NCBI GenBank assembly: GCA_041684965.1
Contig: JAWLGR010000011.1
Coordinates: 1-64,000, forward strand
Length of the DNA stretch: 64,000 nucleotides
Reading direction: 5' to 3'
Origin: Mariniphaga sp041684965
GTDB taxonomy: Bacteria; Bacteroidota; Bacteroidia; Bacteroidales; Prolixibacteraceae
Shown: one piece after another, positions 26,563 through 33,630 of the stretch
Numbering within the stretch: position 1 is the first letter of the stretch
Layout of the letters: every line of letters starts with the position of its first letter
Made by a program: the position numbers and the translations under genes
Notes under the pieces: model-generated
Database searches by the model: none
Told to the model about the DNA's origin: nothing
The model's input: the letters and a program-made list of their open reading frames with translations, nothing else

Positions 26563-27342
26563 ATGGAACTGATAATTCATAAAACATACGAGGAAGTAAG
26601 CCGCTGGACAGCTCAGCACATCGCCGGCCGAATCAATGATTTCAATCCTTCAAAAAGCAGGCCTTTTGTATTAGGGCTGCCAACAGGTTCATCGCCCGAG
26701 GGAACTTATAAAGAACTTGTAAATTTAAACAAGCAGGGAAAGGTATCTTTTGAACATGTGGTAACTTTTAATATGGATGAATATGTGGGTCTTTCTGAAG
26801 ACCATCCTCAAAGTTACCACTCCTTTATGAATACCCATTTTTTTAATCACGTTGATATTGACAAGAATAACATTCATATCCCCAATGGCAATGCACCGGG
26901 ATTGGAAAAAGAGTGCCAGGATTACGAAGAAAAGATCAACCAATATGGCGGTATTCATCTCTTTTTAGGGGGTATGGGTGCCGATGGTCATATTGCATTC
27001 AATGTTCCGGGTTCATCTCTGAGCTCAAGAACACGGGTAATCAATTTGAATTTTGATACCATCCTTGCCAACTCCCGCTTTTTTGAAAACGATTTGGATA
27101 AAGTGCCAAAGCGGGCAATTACAGTTGGCGTACAAACTGTTTTTGATGCCCGGGAGGTAGTAGTTATTGTGAATGGATACAAAAAAGCACGGGCTCTTAA
27201 AAAAGTGGTCGAAGATGGAATAAGCCACATGTGGACCTTATCGGCATTGCAGATGCATCCAAATGGAACAATCGTATGCGATGAGGAAGCAACTATGGAG
27301 CTGAAAGTGGGAACAGTAAAATACTTTTCGGGGAACAGGTAG
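26563..27342 (+). CDS. nagB: glucosamine-6-phosphate deaminase
   Basis: It converts glucosamine 6-phosphate to fructose 6-phosphate and ammonia. The 259 residues align with E. coli NagB from the first residue: PFVLGLPTGSSPEGTYK (phosphate loop), TFNMDEYVGL (Asp72), and GMGADGHIAFN (Asp141, His143). Position 148, the catalytic-triad glutamate of E. coli, is valine here (codon GTT), and the C-terminus is shorter. The start is the ATG at 26563, 16 bp after the fusion gene stop. An earlier TTG at 26500 inside that gene is unlikely. It is the third gene of the ROK-controlled operon. Confidence 0.9.
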   Translation: MELIIHKTYEEVSRWTAQHIAGRINDFNPSKSRPFVLGLPTGSSPEGTYKELVNLNKQGKVSFEHVVTFNMDEYVGLSEDHPQSYHSFMNTHFFNHVDIDKNNIHIPNGNAPGLEKECQDYEEKINQYGGIHLFLGGMGADGHIAFNVPGSSLSSRTRVINLNFDTILANSRFFENDLDKVPKRAITVGVQTVFDAREVVVIVNGYKKARALKKVVEDGISHMWTLSALQMHPNGTIVCDEEATMELKVGTVKYFSGNR

Positions 27343-27351
27343 AACCTGATT

Positions 27352-27537
27352 TTATTTCCCTCCCATTGGCTTTTTAGGTTTTATAATAACTTCTTCTCCG
27401 CAGGTGGGACAGTTGTATATTTCACATCCAGTGCAGGCAAAGCAATTGCTGCATATCCTGTCTGTATCTAGATTTGAAAAAATATATCCGCATGACGGAC
27501 AGGTGAATTTTTTTTCTTTTTTACCACCTCCCAGCAT
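27352..27537 (-). CDS. eight-cysteine miniprotein coupled to the metal-transporter operon
   Basis: 61 residues with no family I can name. Eight cysteines form four CxxC pairs (13/16, 29/32, 35/38, 43/46). The first and last pairs (CPSCG, CPTCG) look like the two knuckles of a rubredoxin-type zinc ribbon, with a second four-cysteine cluster between them. The ends are lysine-rich. Its ATG overlaps the stop of the permease gene by one base (TAATG), so it is translationally coupled to the metal ABC operon. A metal-binding or chaperone role is inference. It is convergent with nagB, 9 bp away. Confidence 0.75.
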   Translation of the reverse strand: MLGGGKKEKKFTCPSCGYIFSNLDTDRICSNCFACTGCEIYNCPTCGEEVIIKPKKPMGGK

Positions 27538-28346
27538 TAGAATACAAATTTATAAAGCTTTAGAAGGCCAAACAGCAGAATCAGGGTAAAAATAATTGTA
27601 GCTCCTGAAGGAATATCCATGAAGTAGGATATAAATAACCCTGCAATGGTTCCAAAAAAAGCAAATACTGATGACAGGATGAGAAGGATTTTAAAATCTT
27701 TGGTAAACATGTTGGCTGTTGCCTGGGGAATTGTTAAAAGCGAAAGGATAAGTATAATGCCTACAACACGAATATTTAGAACCACCGTTAAAGCTACAAG
27801 AGTGATGGTAAGATAATTGAACAGGTCTACAGGCAATCCTGCTGCACGTGCAAATTCTTCATCAAAGGCAATGTACAGTATTTTCCTGAAAAAGAGCATA
27901 AATGAAGAGACAACAATTACATTCAGTATAAACATCCACCATAGTTCGGCTGTGCTAACTGTCAGTATATTGCCGAACAAATAACTCATGAGATTAGGGG
28001 TATACCCTGGTGTCATAAAAACGAATATAATACCTAATGCCATTCCCAATGACCAGAAAATGGCAATAGATGAATCTTCCCTCACTTTGGCTACCCTCGT
28101 AAAGAACTGAATACCCAGGGCAGATCCTACAGCAAAGGCTACAGCACCAAGGAGTGGATTAAATCCCAGTAAAAAAGATAGTCCGATACCACCAAAGGAT
28201 GCATGAGTAATTCCACCACTAATAAATACAATACGTTTTGAAACTATATATGTGCCTACTAATCCACATGAAATGCTGGCTAAGATGGCAGCCAGGAATG
28301 CCTTTTGAAAAAATTCGTAGGAGAAGAGATCAATTAGAATGCTCAT
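27537..28346 (-). CDS. metal ABC transporter permease (ZnuB/TroC family)
   Basis: 269 residues with about eight transmembrane helices. It has the family features LVGTYIVSKRIVFISGGITHASFGGIGLSF and VVGIILILSLLTIPQATA. It forms the inner-membrane channel of an ABC importer for zinc or manganese. The start lies one base after the stop of the ATPase gene, so the three transporter genes form one tightly packed operon (binding protein, ATPase, permease, then the cysteine miniprotein). The metal cannot be fixed from the permease. Confidence 0.92.
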   Translation of the reverse strand: MSILIDLFSYEFFQKAFLAAILASISCGLVGTYIVSKRIVFISGGITHASFGGIGLSFLLGFNPLLGAVAFAVGSALGIQFFTRVAKVREDSSIAIFWSLGMALGIIFVFMTPGYTPNLMSYLFGNILTVSTAELWWMFILNVIVVSSFMLFFRKILYIAFDEEFARAAGLPVDLFNYLTITLVALTVVLNIRVVGIILILSLLTIPQATANMFTKDFKILLILSSVFAFFGTIAGLFISYFMDIPSGATIIFTLILLFGLLKLYKFVF

Positions 28347-28347
28347 T

Positions 28348-29094
28348 TCAAGGATGTTGTTTTAATACTGTATGAGGTATTTCGCCGTGAGAAATTAATT
28401 TGATGGGGCAGTTGTAGCCATTCAACTGTTCCTGGGTTATCTTATTGTCGGGGTGGTAATACAATTCTCCGTTTACACATGCTATTGATTTTACATAGCT
28501 TGAGATGGTGCCTACATCATGCGATACCAAAACAATAGCCATATGCTGGTTCAGTTGCCTTAGTTTTTCATACAGTTCTCCTTCAAATTGGTTATCAACA
28601 AAAGTATCGGGCTCATCGAGCAACAGGATTTTTGGATTGCTTAGCAATGCCCGGCATAAAAATACCCTTTGCATTTGTCCGCCCGATAAATCACCAATTG
28701 CCTTATTTCGGATGTTGGCAATTCCCATTTCATTAAGAAGCAGTTCAATCCGCTGTTTTATTTCTGTTTTATCTGTATTAAACATGTTTTCCATAAGTGA
28801 ACCTGAACGAACTACTTCGAAAACCGTAATTGGAAAATTACGATCGATGTGCTTCACCTGTGGCAAATATCCGATAGATTTTTTCCTTTTATTAATATCG
28901 GGACCAAACAAAATTTTTCCTTTCATCGGGTTTAACAAACCAAGTATCACTTTCAACAAAGTGGTTTTGCCACCTCCGTTTGGTCCGATTACACCCAGAA
29001 AATCATTTTCATAAATTTCAAGGTTTACATCCCATATAACCGGAACTTTGTCGTATCCTGCTGAGAGGTTTTCTATTTTTATAAGTGCTTCCAT
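28348..29094 (-). CDS. metal ABC transporter ATP-binding protein (ZnuC-like)
   Basis: 248 residues. Walker A GPNGGGKTTLLK, Q-loop YLPQVKHIDR, signature LSGGQMQR, Walker B KILLLDEPD and the switch histidine in LVSHDVG are all intact. It powers metal import through the permease encoded next. Its ATG overlaps the stop of the binding-protein gene by one base (TGATG). The YLPQ Q-loop and the gene neighbours place it in the ZnuC/MntB group. Confidence 0.93.
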   Translation of the reverse strand: MEALIKIENLSAGYDKVPVIWDVNLEIYENDFLGVIGPNGGGKTTLLKVILGLLNPMKGKILFGPDINKRKKSIGYLPQVKHIDRNFPITVFEVVRSGSLMENMFNTDKTEIKQRIELLLNEMGIANIRNKAIGDLSGGQMQRVFLCRALLSNPKILLLDEPDTFVDNQFEGELYEKLRQLNQHMAIVLVSHDVGTISSYVKSIACVNGELYYHPDNKITQEQLNGYNCPIKLISHGEIPHTVLKQHP

Positions 29095-29969
29095 CAGAAA
29101 TTTTCAATAATAAGTTGGGTGATGCCCAAAATGTTTTTATCCCATTCAGGGTTAAGTGGGTAAACTTCTACCACTTTCCCCCTTATTTCTTCGGCAAACA
29201 CATGTGCATGATCGCGATCGAATTCACTCTGTATGTAAATAACATTAATGTTTTCTTTTCGTGCAAGTTCCACCATCTTTGCCATGTATTGCGCTGTTGG
29301 CTCTTTGCCTCCCGATTCAAGAGAATACTGAACAAGATTGTAATCGCGGGCAAAATACGACAGGCTGGGATGAAAAGTAATAAACGCTTTTCCCTGGTAA
29401 TTTTCTAAAGCAGCCCGGATTTGTAAGTCAAGCTTATCTATTTCCTTTGAAAATTTTTGAAAGTTAATTTCATATTCGTCTTTTTTTTCAGGATTTAATT
29501 CTGAAAGTACGGCGGTCATTTTTTCTGACATCTGTTTTACCAGCTTTGGTGACATCCAGATATGAGGATCAACACCCTCCAGATGAACATGGTCGCCGTG
29601 CTTTATTTCTTCCCCTATGATCAGGTCCAAACCCTGGGAAAGGTCTATAACTTTCATATTCCTGTTAATTTGTTGAACTTTCTCCCTCCATGACAGTTCA
29701 AAACCTATGTAACCCAACCGAAACCAGACTTCAGAATGTGATATTTGCTTAAGCTGGGAAGGTAGCAGGGAATACGTTTCGGGGCTGGCTCCATGGGGTA
29801 CCAGAACCTGAATATCAAAATCGGTGCCGGCAATCTTCTCCACAAATGTTTTCTGGGGCAAAATGCTGACGGTAATTACCTGCTTATCCTGATTGTCCGA
29901 CCTGTTTTTATTTGATGTGCAGGAAACCAGAAAGAGTACAACAGTAATTATTAAAAAAAAATTCCTCAT
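29094..29969 (-). CDS. metal-binding lipoprotein of ABC transporter (ZnuA-like, cluster A-I)
   Basis: 291 residues with a lipoprotein signal (VVLFLVSCTSN). Likely metal ligands are seen at the usual places: His in VLVPHGASPETY, His in GVDPHIWMSP, His in TFHPSLSYFARDY, and an acidic residue in QSEFDRDHAHVFAEEI. A short loop HGDHVHLEG resembles the histidine-rich loop of zinc-binding ZnuA, which favours zinc, but it is small and not decisive. It captures metal in the periplasm for the permease. It is the first gene of the operon. Confidence 0.88.
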   Translation of the reverse strand: MRNFFLIITVVLFLVSCTSNKNRSDNQDKQVITVSILPQKTFVEKIAGTDFDIQVLVPHGASPETYSLLPSQLKQISHSEVWFRLGYIGFELSWREKVQQINRNMKVIDLSQGLDLIIGEEIKHGDHVHLEGVDPHIWMSPKLVKQMSEKMTAVLSELNPEKKDEYEINFQKFSKEIDKLDLQIRAALENYQGKAFITFHPSLSYFARDYNLVQYSLESGGKEPTAQYMAKMVELARKENINVIYIQSEFDRDHAHVFAEEIRGKVVEVYPLNPEWDKNILGITQLIIENF

Positions 29970-29990
29970 TATTTGTAATTTTTACTTCTG

Positions 29991-30036
29991 CGAAATTACC
30001 CGGTTTTTCATTTCCGGAATTAATCCCACAAAATTA
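29991..30036 (-). promoter_or_regulatory. candidate -7 boxes for the metal ABC operon
   Basis: On the minus strand, TAATTTTG (30029-30036, exact TAnnTTTG) and TAATTTCG (29991-29998, one change) lie 60 and 22 bp before the binding-protein start. I could not choose between them. No GTGTTAC repeat like that near nikR is present here. Confidence 0.35.
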
Positions 30037-30047
30037 AACTTAAACTT

Positions 30048-30314
30048 TCATTTTCTTTGTTTTTTATCTTTTTTTGGAGGAACCGGGTCATATCCATGTG
30101 TCCCCCAAGGATGGCATCTTAGAATTCGACGGGTGGTTAACCAAAAACCTGTAAATGGCCCATGGATTTTCAGGGCCTGTACAGCATAGTCAGAACAGGT
30201 AGGTACATGGCGGCAGGTGGCAGGTTTTAAAGGCGATATTGCATTTTTATAAAAATAAACAGGCAAAAGCAGTAACCATGTCAATCCCTTTCTTATATAC
30301 CTCCACAAATCCAT
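30048..30314 (-). CDS. yidD: membrane protein insertion efficiency factor YidD
   Basis: 88 residues. The family block is complete: LPVYFYKNAISPLKPATCRHVPTCSDYAVQAL, then HGPFTGFWLTTRRILRCHPWG and GYDPVPP. YidD is a small amphipathic protein at the inner face of the membrane that helps YidC insert membrane proteins. The usual neighbours (rnpA, yidC) are absent, as is common in Bacteroidota. It ends 78 bp before the metal ABC operon on the same strand, and the -7 candidates between them suggest separate transcription. Confidence 0.95.
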   Translation of the reverse strand: MDLWRYIRKGLTWLLLLPVYFYKNAISPLKPATCRHVPTCSDYAVQALKIHGPFTGFWLTTRRILRCHPWGTHGYDPVPPKKDKKQRK

Positions 30315-31152
30315 TTTTTTATTTATTAACCTGGTTGGTTGAACTCATTATTTCTTCTTTTTGTCGCCTGATCAATAGTATACGCTCAATAATACTCATG
30401 CTAAACCGGAAGGAATGGAGTAAAATTTTTAAATTTGACATTTAAGATATAAAATTTTTTAAAAACTAAGATTAAAACCATCGATTTTGGTCCATGACAT
30501 ATAGAAGTAACAAAATGGCAGCGGGCATTGCTGTATATTATTCAAAATTTTTTGAAATTAACATGAATATTATACCCTATCCCCTGAATCAACCGGGTTT
30601 AGAAAGGATTTAAAGGTTATCAAATTTGGCAAAAAAACTTCTTCAGTCTGAAATATCTTCAACCAGCCATCCCCAATTTCACCGGTTGTAAATGAATAAA
30701 AAGGAAATTTTATCAAAATCTTATATTAACTCAATTAAAAATTACATCAAATGATAAAAAATGTAGCAATTGGTGTAAATATCTGTGGTACGAATACTGC
30801 TATCGGGGTAATTGATCCGGAAGGAAGAAAATGAACAGATCTTAGGGAAATAATAATTCCTCACCTGTAGAATAAAGAATTTTCGAGAAGATTAAACCCG
30901 GGTGGTATAATAAATATCTCAGCCGCTTTTTGTCCAGTCAAACGCGAATTTATACCGGAGATGGTATAGCTTATTTACGGAGTTGGAATTATATACAAAT
31001 TCAAAACAGCCAGTTGTATCAAATTGCGAATAATAGATCGATAGACTGCGTCGCTATTCCGGAGGACTGTTTTTTTGATAATTGGCACAATGTTAAGATA
31101 CAAACTTTTATAACTTTTTTTTGTTTTGCCTTTAATGTAATTATTATAAGCA
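30315..31152. other. 840-bp AT-rich gap holding a ROK-kinase remnant
   Basis: Apart from the ROK-like fragment at 30751-30834 I see no gene. Frames across 30900-31150 on both strands give no recognisable protein, and no RNA gene or strong terminator is evident. The stretch looks like decayed coding DNA. Confidence 0.45.
30751..30834 (+). pseudogene. N-terminal remnant of a ROK-family sugar kinase
   Basis: 27 codons (ATG to TGA) reading MIKNVAIGVNICGTNTAIG, then VIDPEGRK. This matches the N-terminal phosphate-1 motif of ROK glucokinases (typically VAIGVDIGGTNT) with Asp changed to Asn and the first Gly to Cys, and then an in-frame stop. No continuation of the kinase was found in the following 300 bp. 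It is a fossil of a sugar kinase gene, possibly once related to the amino-sugar operon 4 kb upstream. Confidence 0.6.
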
Positions 31153-33087
31153 ATGAAGATTCTCTTATTCCCACTCATAATTATACTGATTTTCTTTTTT
31201 AATCGGTTGAATGCACAACAAATGCAGCATGAATTAATCGAGGCATCATCCGATAATAAAGCTGCTGAATTCTTTCAGATTAATAATTTTTCAGAAACAC
31301 AGGATTACTTTGCTTATGATTTGATTTATCAAAGGATGGAATGGTTTATTGATCCCCGGATAAGATATATTCAGGGGAAAATTACTTCATATGTAAAGAT
31401 CCATAAGGATGGATTGAACGATATAGAATTTGACCTTGATTCATCACTGGTAGTTGATTCGGTTTTGCATGAAGGCATAAATATTGATTTTTCACATAAC
31501 ATTAATAAGTTAATTGTTCATCTTCCTGAGTCGCTTTCACCCGGAGCGGTTGATTCGGTTTCAGTTTATTACCAGGGTGAACCTGCAAGCTCCGGCTTTG
31601 GCTCATTCACACAGTCGTGGCATGGGAATGACAGTGTTCCAATTATCTGGACACTTTCAGAGCCTTATGGTGCTATGGAATGGTGGCCAAATAAACAGTC
31701 GCTTTCTGATAAAATTGATTCAATTGATGTAATAGTGACTACTCCTGAGGCTTATCGTACGGCCAGTAACGGAGTACTGATTTCAGAAATTGTTTCCGAT
31801 TCATTACGTACCATGCATTGGAAACATCGGCATCCGATAGTATCGTACCTGGTTGCCATTGCTGTAACAAACTACACCGATTATTCCGATTTCCTGGAAT
31901 TGGAAGATGGAAGAAAGATTGAGATTCAGAATTTTGTGTATCCTGAAAACCTGGAGACAGTCAGAAACCTAACACCAGTTACTGCTGAGATAATGAAATT
32001 TTTCAATGAATTAATAGGGGAATATCCCTTTGCTGATGAAAAATATGGACATGCCCAGTTCGGCTGGGGTGGAGGAATGGAGCATCAGACAATGAGTTTT
32101 ATGGGTAGTTTTGGCTTTGAGCTTATAGCACACGAATTGGCACATCAATGGTTTGGTAATTACATCACACTTGCGAGCTGGCAGCATATTTGGCTGAATG
32201 AAGGATTTGCAACGTATCTTACAGGCCTGGCACTCGAAGATTACCAGGGCAGGTCTGGTTTTCTTCGCTGGTTGTTAAGAAACAGGAATGCAATTACCAG
32301 GTTGCCAGGAGGGTCTGTTTTTGTATCGGATACAACAAGTATTTCAGAAATTTTCAGTAGCAGGCTTTCCTACTCAAAAGGAGCTTATTTGTTGCACATG
32401 TTGCGATGGATTTTAGGCGATGAGAATTTTTTTAACGGCATCCGGAATTATTATGAAGATCCTGATGTAGCCAATGGATTTGCCCAACACGAACAATTGG
32501 TTGCACATCTGGAGGCAGCCGGAGATACCAGTCTTACTGAATTTTTCAATGACTGGTATTATGGGGAAGGTTACCCGGTGTATAGCCTGCAATTCACGAA
32601 TGTTGCTTCCAAAACAGAAATTATCCTTTCCCAAACTACTTCTCATTCATCTGTTGATTTCTTTAAAATGCCTGTGCCCATCCGAGTTTATAATGCAGAA
32701 AAAAATGATTCTGCTGATTTCAGGCTGGTACACACTAAAAACAACCAGGAGTTTATCATCGAACCCGGTTTCCAGGTTTCTGAAATTAAAATTGATCCTG
32801 ATTATTGGCTATTATCAGTTACGGATGCTGTCACAGATGTATCAATTATCAAAAACAACGGCGAAATAAAAATATATCCTAATCCTTTTAAAAAAAAGTT
32901 TACCGTTTCTGTCTCCGGAGAAAAACCTGTACAGGAAATTTTTTTATACAGTGCTGCAGGTGAAAAGATTGAACGATCGGATGGTTCCCAAATGGATTTC
33001 AACATGAGCCATCTGCCCGGAGGTATTTATTTTCTCAGAGTCTTTGCTTCCGGAAATGTTTATGAGAAAAAAATAGTTAAATACTGA
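31153..33087 (+). CDS. secreted M1-family aminopeptidase with type IX sorting domain
   Basis: 644 residues. A signal peptide ends near NAQQ. The M1 metallopeptidase body has the exopeptidase motif GGGMEHQT and the zinc site His327-Glu328-His331 with Glu350 18 residues on (HELAHQWFG and WLNEGFATYL). The last 75 residues are a type A C-terminal sorting domain (IYPNPF, then LPGGIYFLRV and EKKIVKY), so the enzyme is exported by the type IX system whose core genes lie at 38-44 kb. It would trim N-terminal residues from extracellular peptides. The gene is monocistronic. Confidence 0.92.
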   Translation: MKILLFPLIIILIFFFNRLNAQQMQHELIEASSDNKAAEFFQINNFSETQDYFAYDLIYQRMEWFIDPRIRYIQGKITSYVKIHKDGLNDIEFDLDSSLVVDSVLHEGINIDFSHNINKLIVHLPESLSPGAVDSVSVYYQGEPASSGFGSFTQSWHGNDSVPIIWTLSEPYGAMEWWPNKQSLSDKIDSIDVIVTTPEAYRTASNGVLISEIVSDSLRTMHWKHRHPIVSYLVAIAVTNYTDYSDFLELEDGRKIEIQNFVYPENLETVRNLTPVTAEIMKFFNELIGEYPFADEKYGHAQFGWGGGMEHQTMSFMGSFGFELIAHELAHQWFGNYITLASWQHIWLNEGFATYLTGLALEDYQGRSGFLRWLLRNRNAITRLPGGSVFVSDTTSISEIFSSRLSYSKGAYLLHMLRWILGDENFFNGIRNYYEDPDVANGFAQHEQLVAHLEAAGDTSLTEFFNDWYYGEGYPVYSLQFTNVASKTEIILSQTTSHSSVDFFKMPVPIRVYNAEKNDSADFRLVHTKNNQEFIIEPGFQVSEIKIDPDYWLLSVTDAVTDVSIIKNNGEIKIYPNPFKKKFTVSVSGEKPVQEIFLYSAAGEKIERSDGSQMDFNMSHLPGGIYFLRVFASGNVYEKKIVKY

Positions 33088-33120
33088 TTGCCCGGCCCTC
33101 ATTCTTTTTCTCTTTAAAAA

Positions 33121-33128
33121 TGTTTTTG
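33121..33128 (+). promoter_or_regulatory. imperfect -7 box (TGTTTTTG) of nikR
   Basis: One change from TAnnTTTG. Transcription would start at about 33135, inside the first GTGTTAC half-site, so protein binding there would block initiation. Confidence 0.3.
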
Positions 33129-33135
33129 TACCTTC

Positions 33136-33163
33136 GTGTTACGAATTGTATAATTAGTGTTAC
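33136..33163 (+). promoter_or_regulatory. direct-repeat operator upstream of nikR-like gene
   Basis: GTGTTAC at 33136-33142 and 33157-33163, separated by 14 bases, so 21 bp (two helical turns) from start to start. The identity extends to GTGTTACGA in both. The second half-site touches the start codon at 33165. The same arrangement occurs, reversed, before the TonB receptor. Autoregulation by the NikR-like protein is the simplest reading. Confidence 0.6.
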
Positions 33164-33164
33164 G

Positions 33165-33566
33165 ATGGCAGTATCCCGATTTGGAGTTTCACTTGACGAA
33201 GAACTTTTACAGTCGCTTGATGAATTTGTTGAAAACAATCAGTTTTCAAACCGGTCTCAGGCAATACGCTATCTTATTGAAAAAAATCTTGCAGAAGAGA
33301 AATGGAAATGTGATAACGTAGTGGCCGGGGCAATTGTGCTGGTATTTAATCACGAAAAATCAGAGGTACTTAAGAAATCTTCTGAATTGCAATTTGAATA
33401 CAGAGATGTGGTACTTTCATCGCAGGGATTTTACCTGAACGAACAAAATTACCTGGAAATCGTTGCTGTGAAAGGCGCTTCAAGAAGATTAACAGAAATA
33501 TCAGATAAATTAATCAGTATTAAAGGAATCCAGCATGGCAAGTTGGTAATGAGTAAAGCAGAATAA
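33165..33566 (+). CDS. nikR: NikR-family ribbon-helix-helix regulator lacking the nickel ligands
   Basis: 133 residues. The N-terminal ribbon-helix-helix (SRFGVSLDEELLQSLDEF, then FSNRSQAIRYLIEK) and the ACT-like C-terminal domain (AGAIVLVFNHEKSEV through GIQHGKLVMSKAE) align with NikR without gaps across the metal site. The four E. coli nickel ligands His76, His87, His89 and Cys95 correspond to Phe77, Gly88, Tyr90 and Tyr96, so the classical site is lost. It probably still binds DNA at the GTGTTAC repeats beside it and controls itself and the adjacent TonB receptor. The ATG at 33165 is chosen over an upstream frame start at 33120 because the protein family begins here. Confidence 0.85.
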   Translation: MAVSRFGVSLDEELLQSLDEFVENNQFSNRSQAIRYLIEKNLAEEKWKCDNVVAGAIVLVFNHEKSEVLKKSSELQFEYRDVVLSSQGFYLNEQNYLEIVAVKGASRRLTEISDKLISIKGIQHGKLVMSKAE

Positions 33567-33583
33567 TTTTTTTTGCCTGCCGG

Positions 33584-33611
33584 GTAACACGAAAAATAAA
33601 AATAGTAACAC
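33584..33611 (-). promoter_or_regulatory. direct-repeat operator upstream of TonB receptor gene
   Basis: GTAACAC at 33584-33590 and 33605-33611 (GTGTTAC on the minus strand) with a 14-base spacer, the same geometry as upstream of the NikR-like gene. It lies 20 bp before the receptor start at 33631 and just after the regulator stop. A TAATTTTTTTTG run overlapping the regulator stop may contain the -10 region. Confidence 0.6.
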
Positions 33612-33630
33612 AATAACTAAAAAGAACAAA

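Noticed and set aside
30930..31202. 90-codon frame in the gap before the M1 peptidase
   Set aside because: It begins at TTG, overlaps the peptidase start in another frame, and its composition is typical of translated AT-rich non-coding DNA.
33567..33630. Possible cobalamin riboswitch before the TonB receptor
   Set aside because: The space of 64 bp between the regulator stop and the receptor start is far too short for the roughly 200-nt B12 aptamer, and no B12-box is seen.
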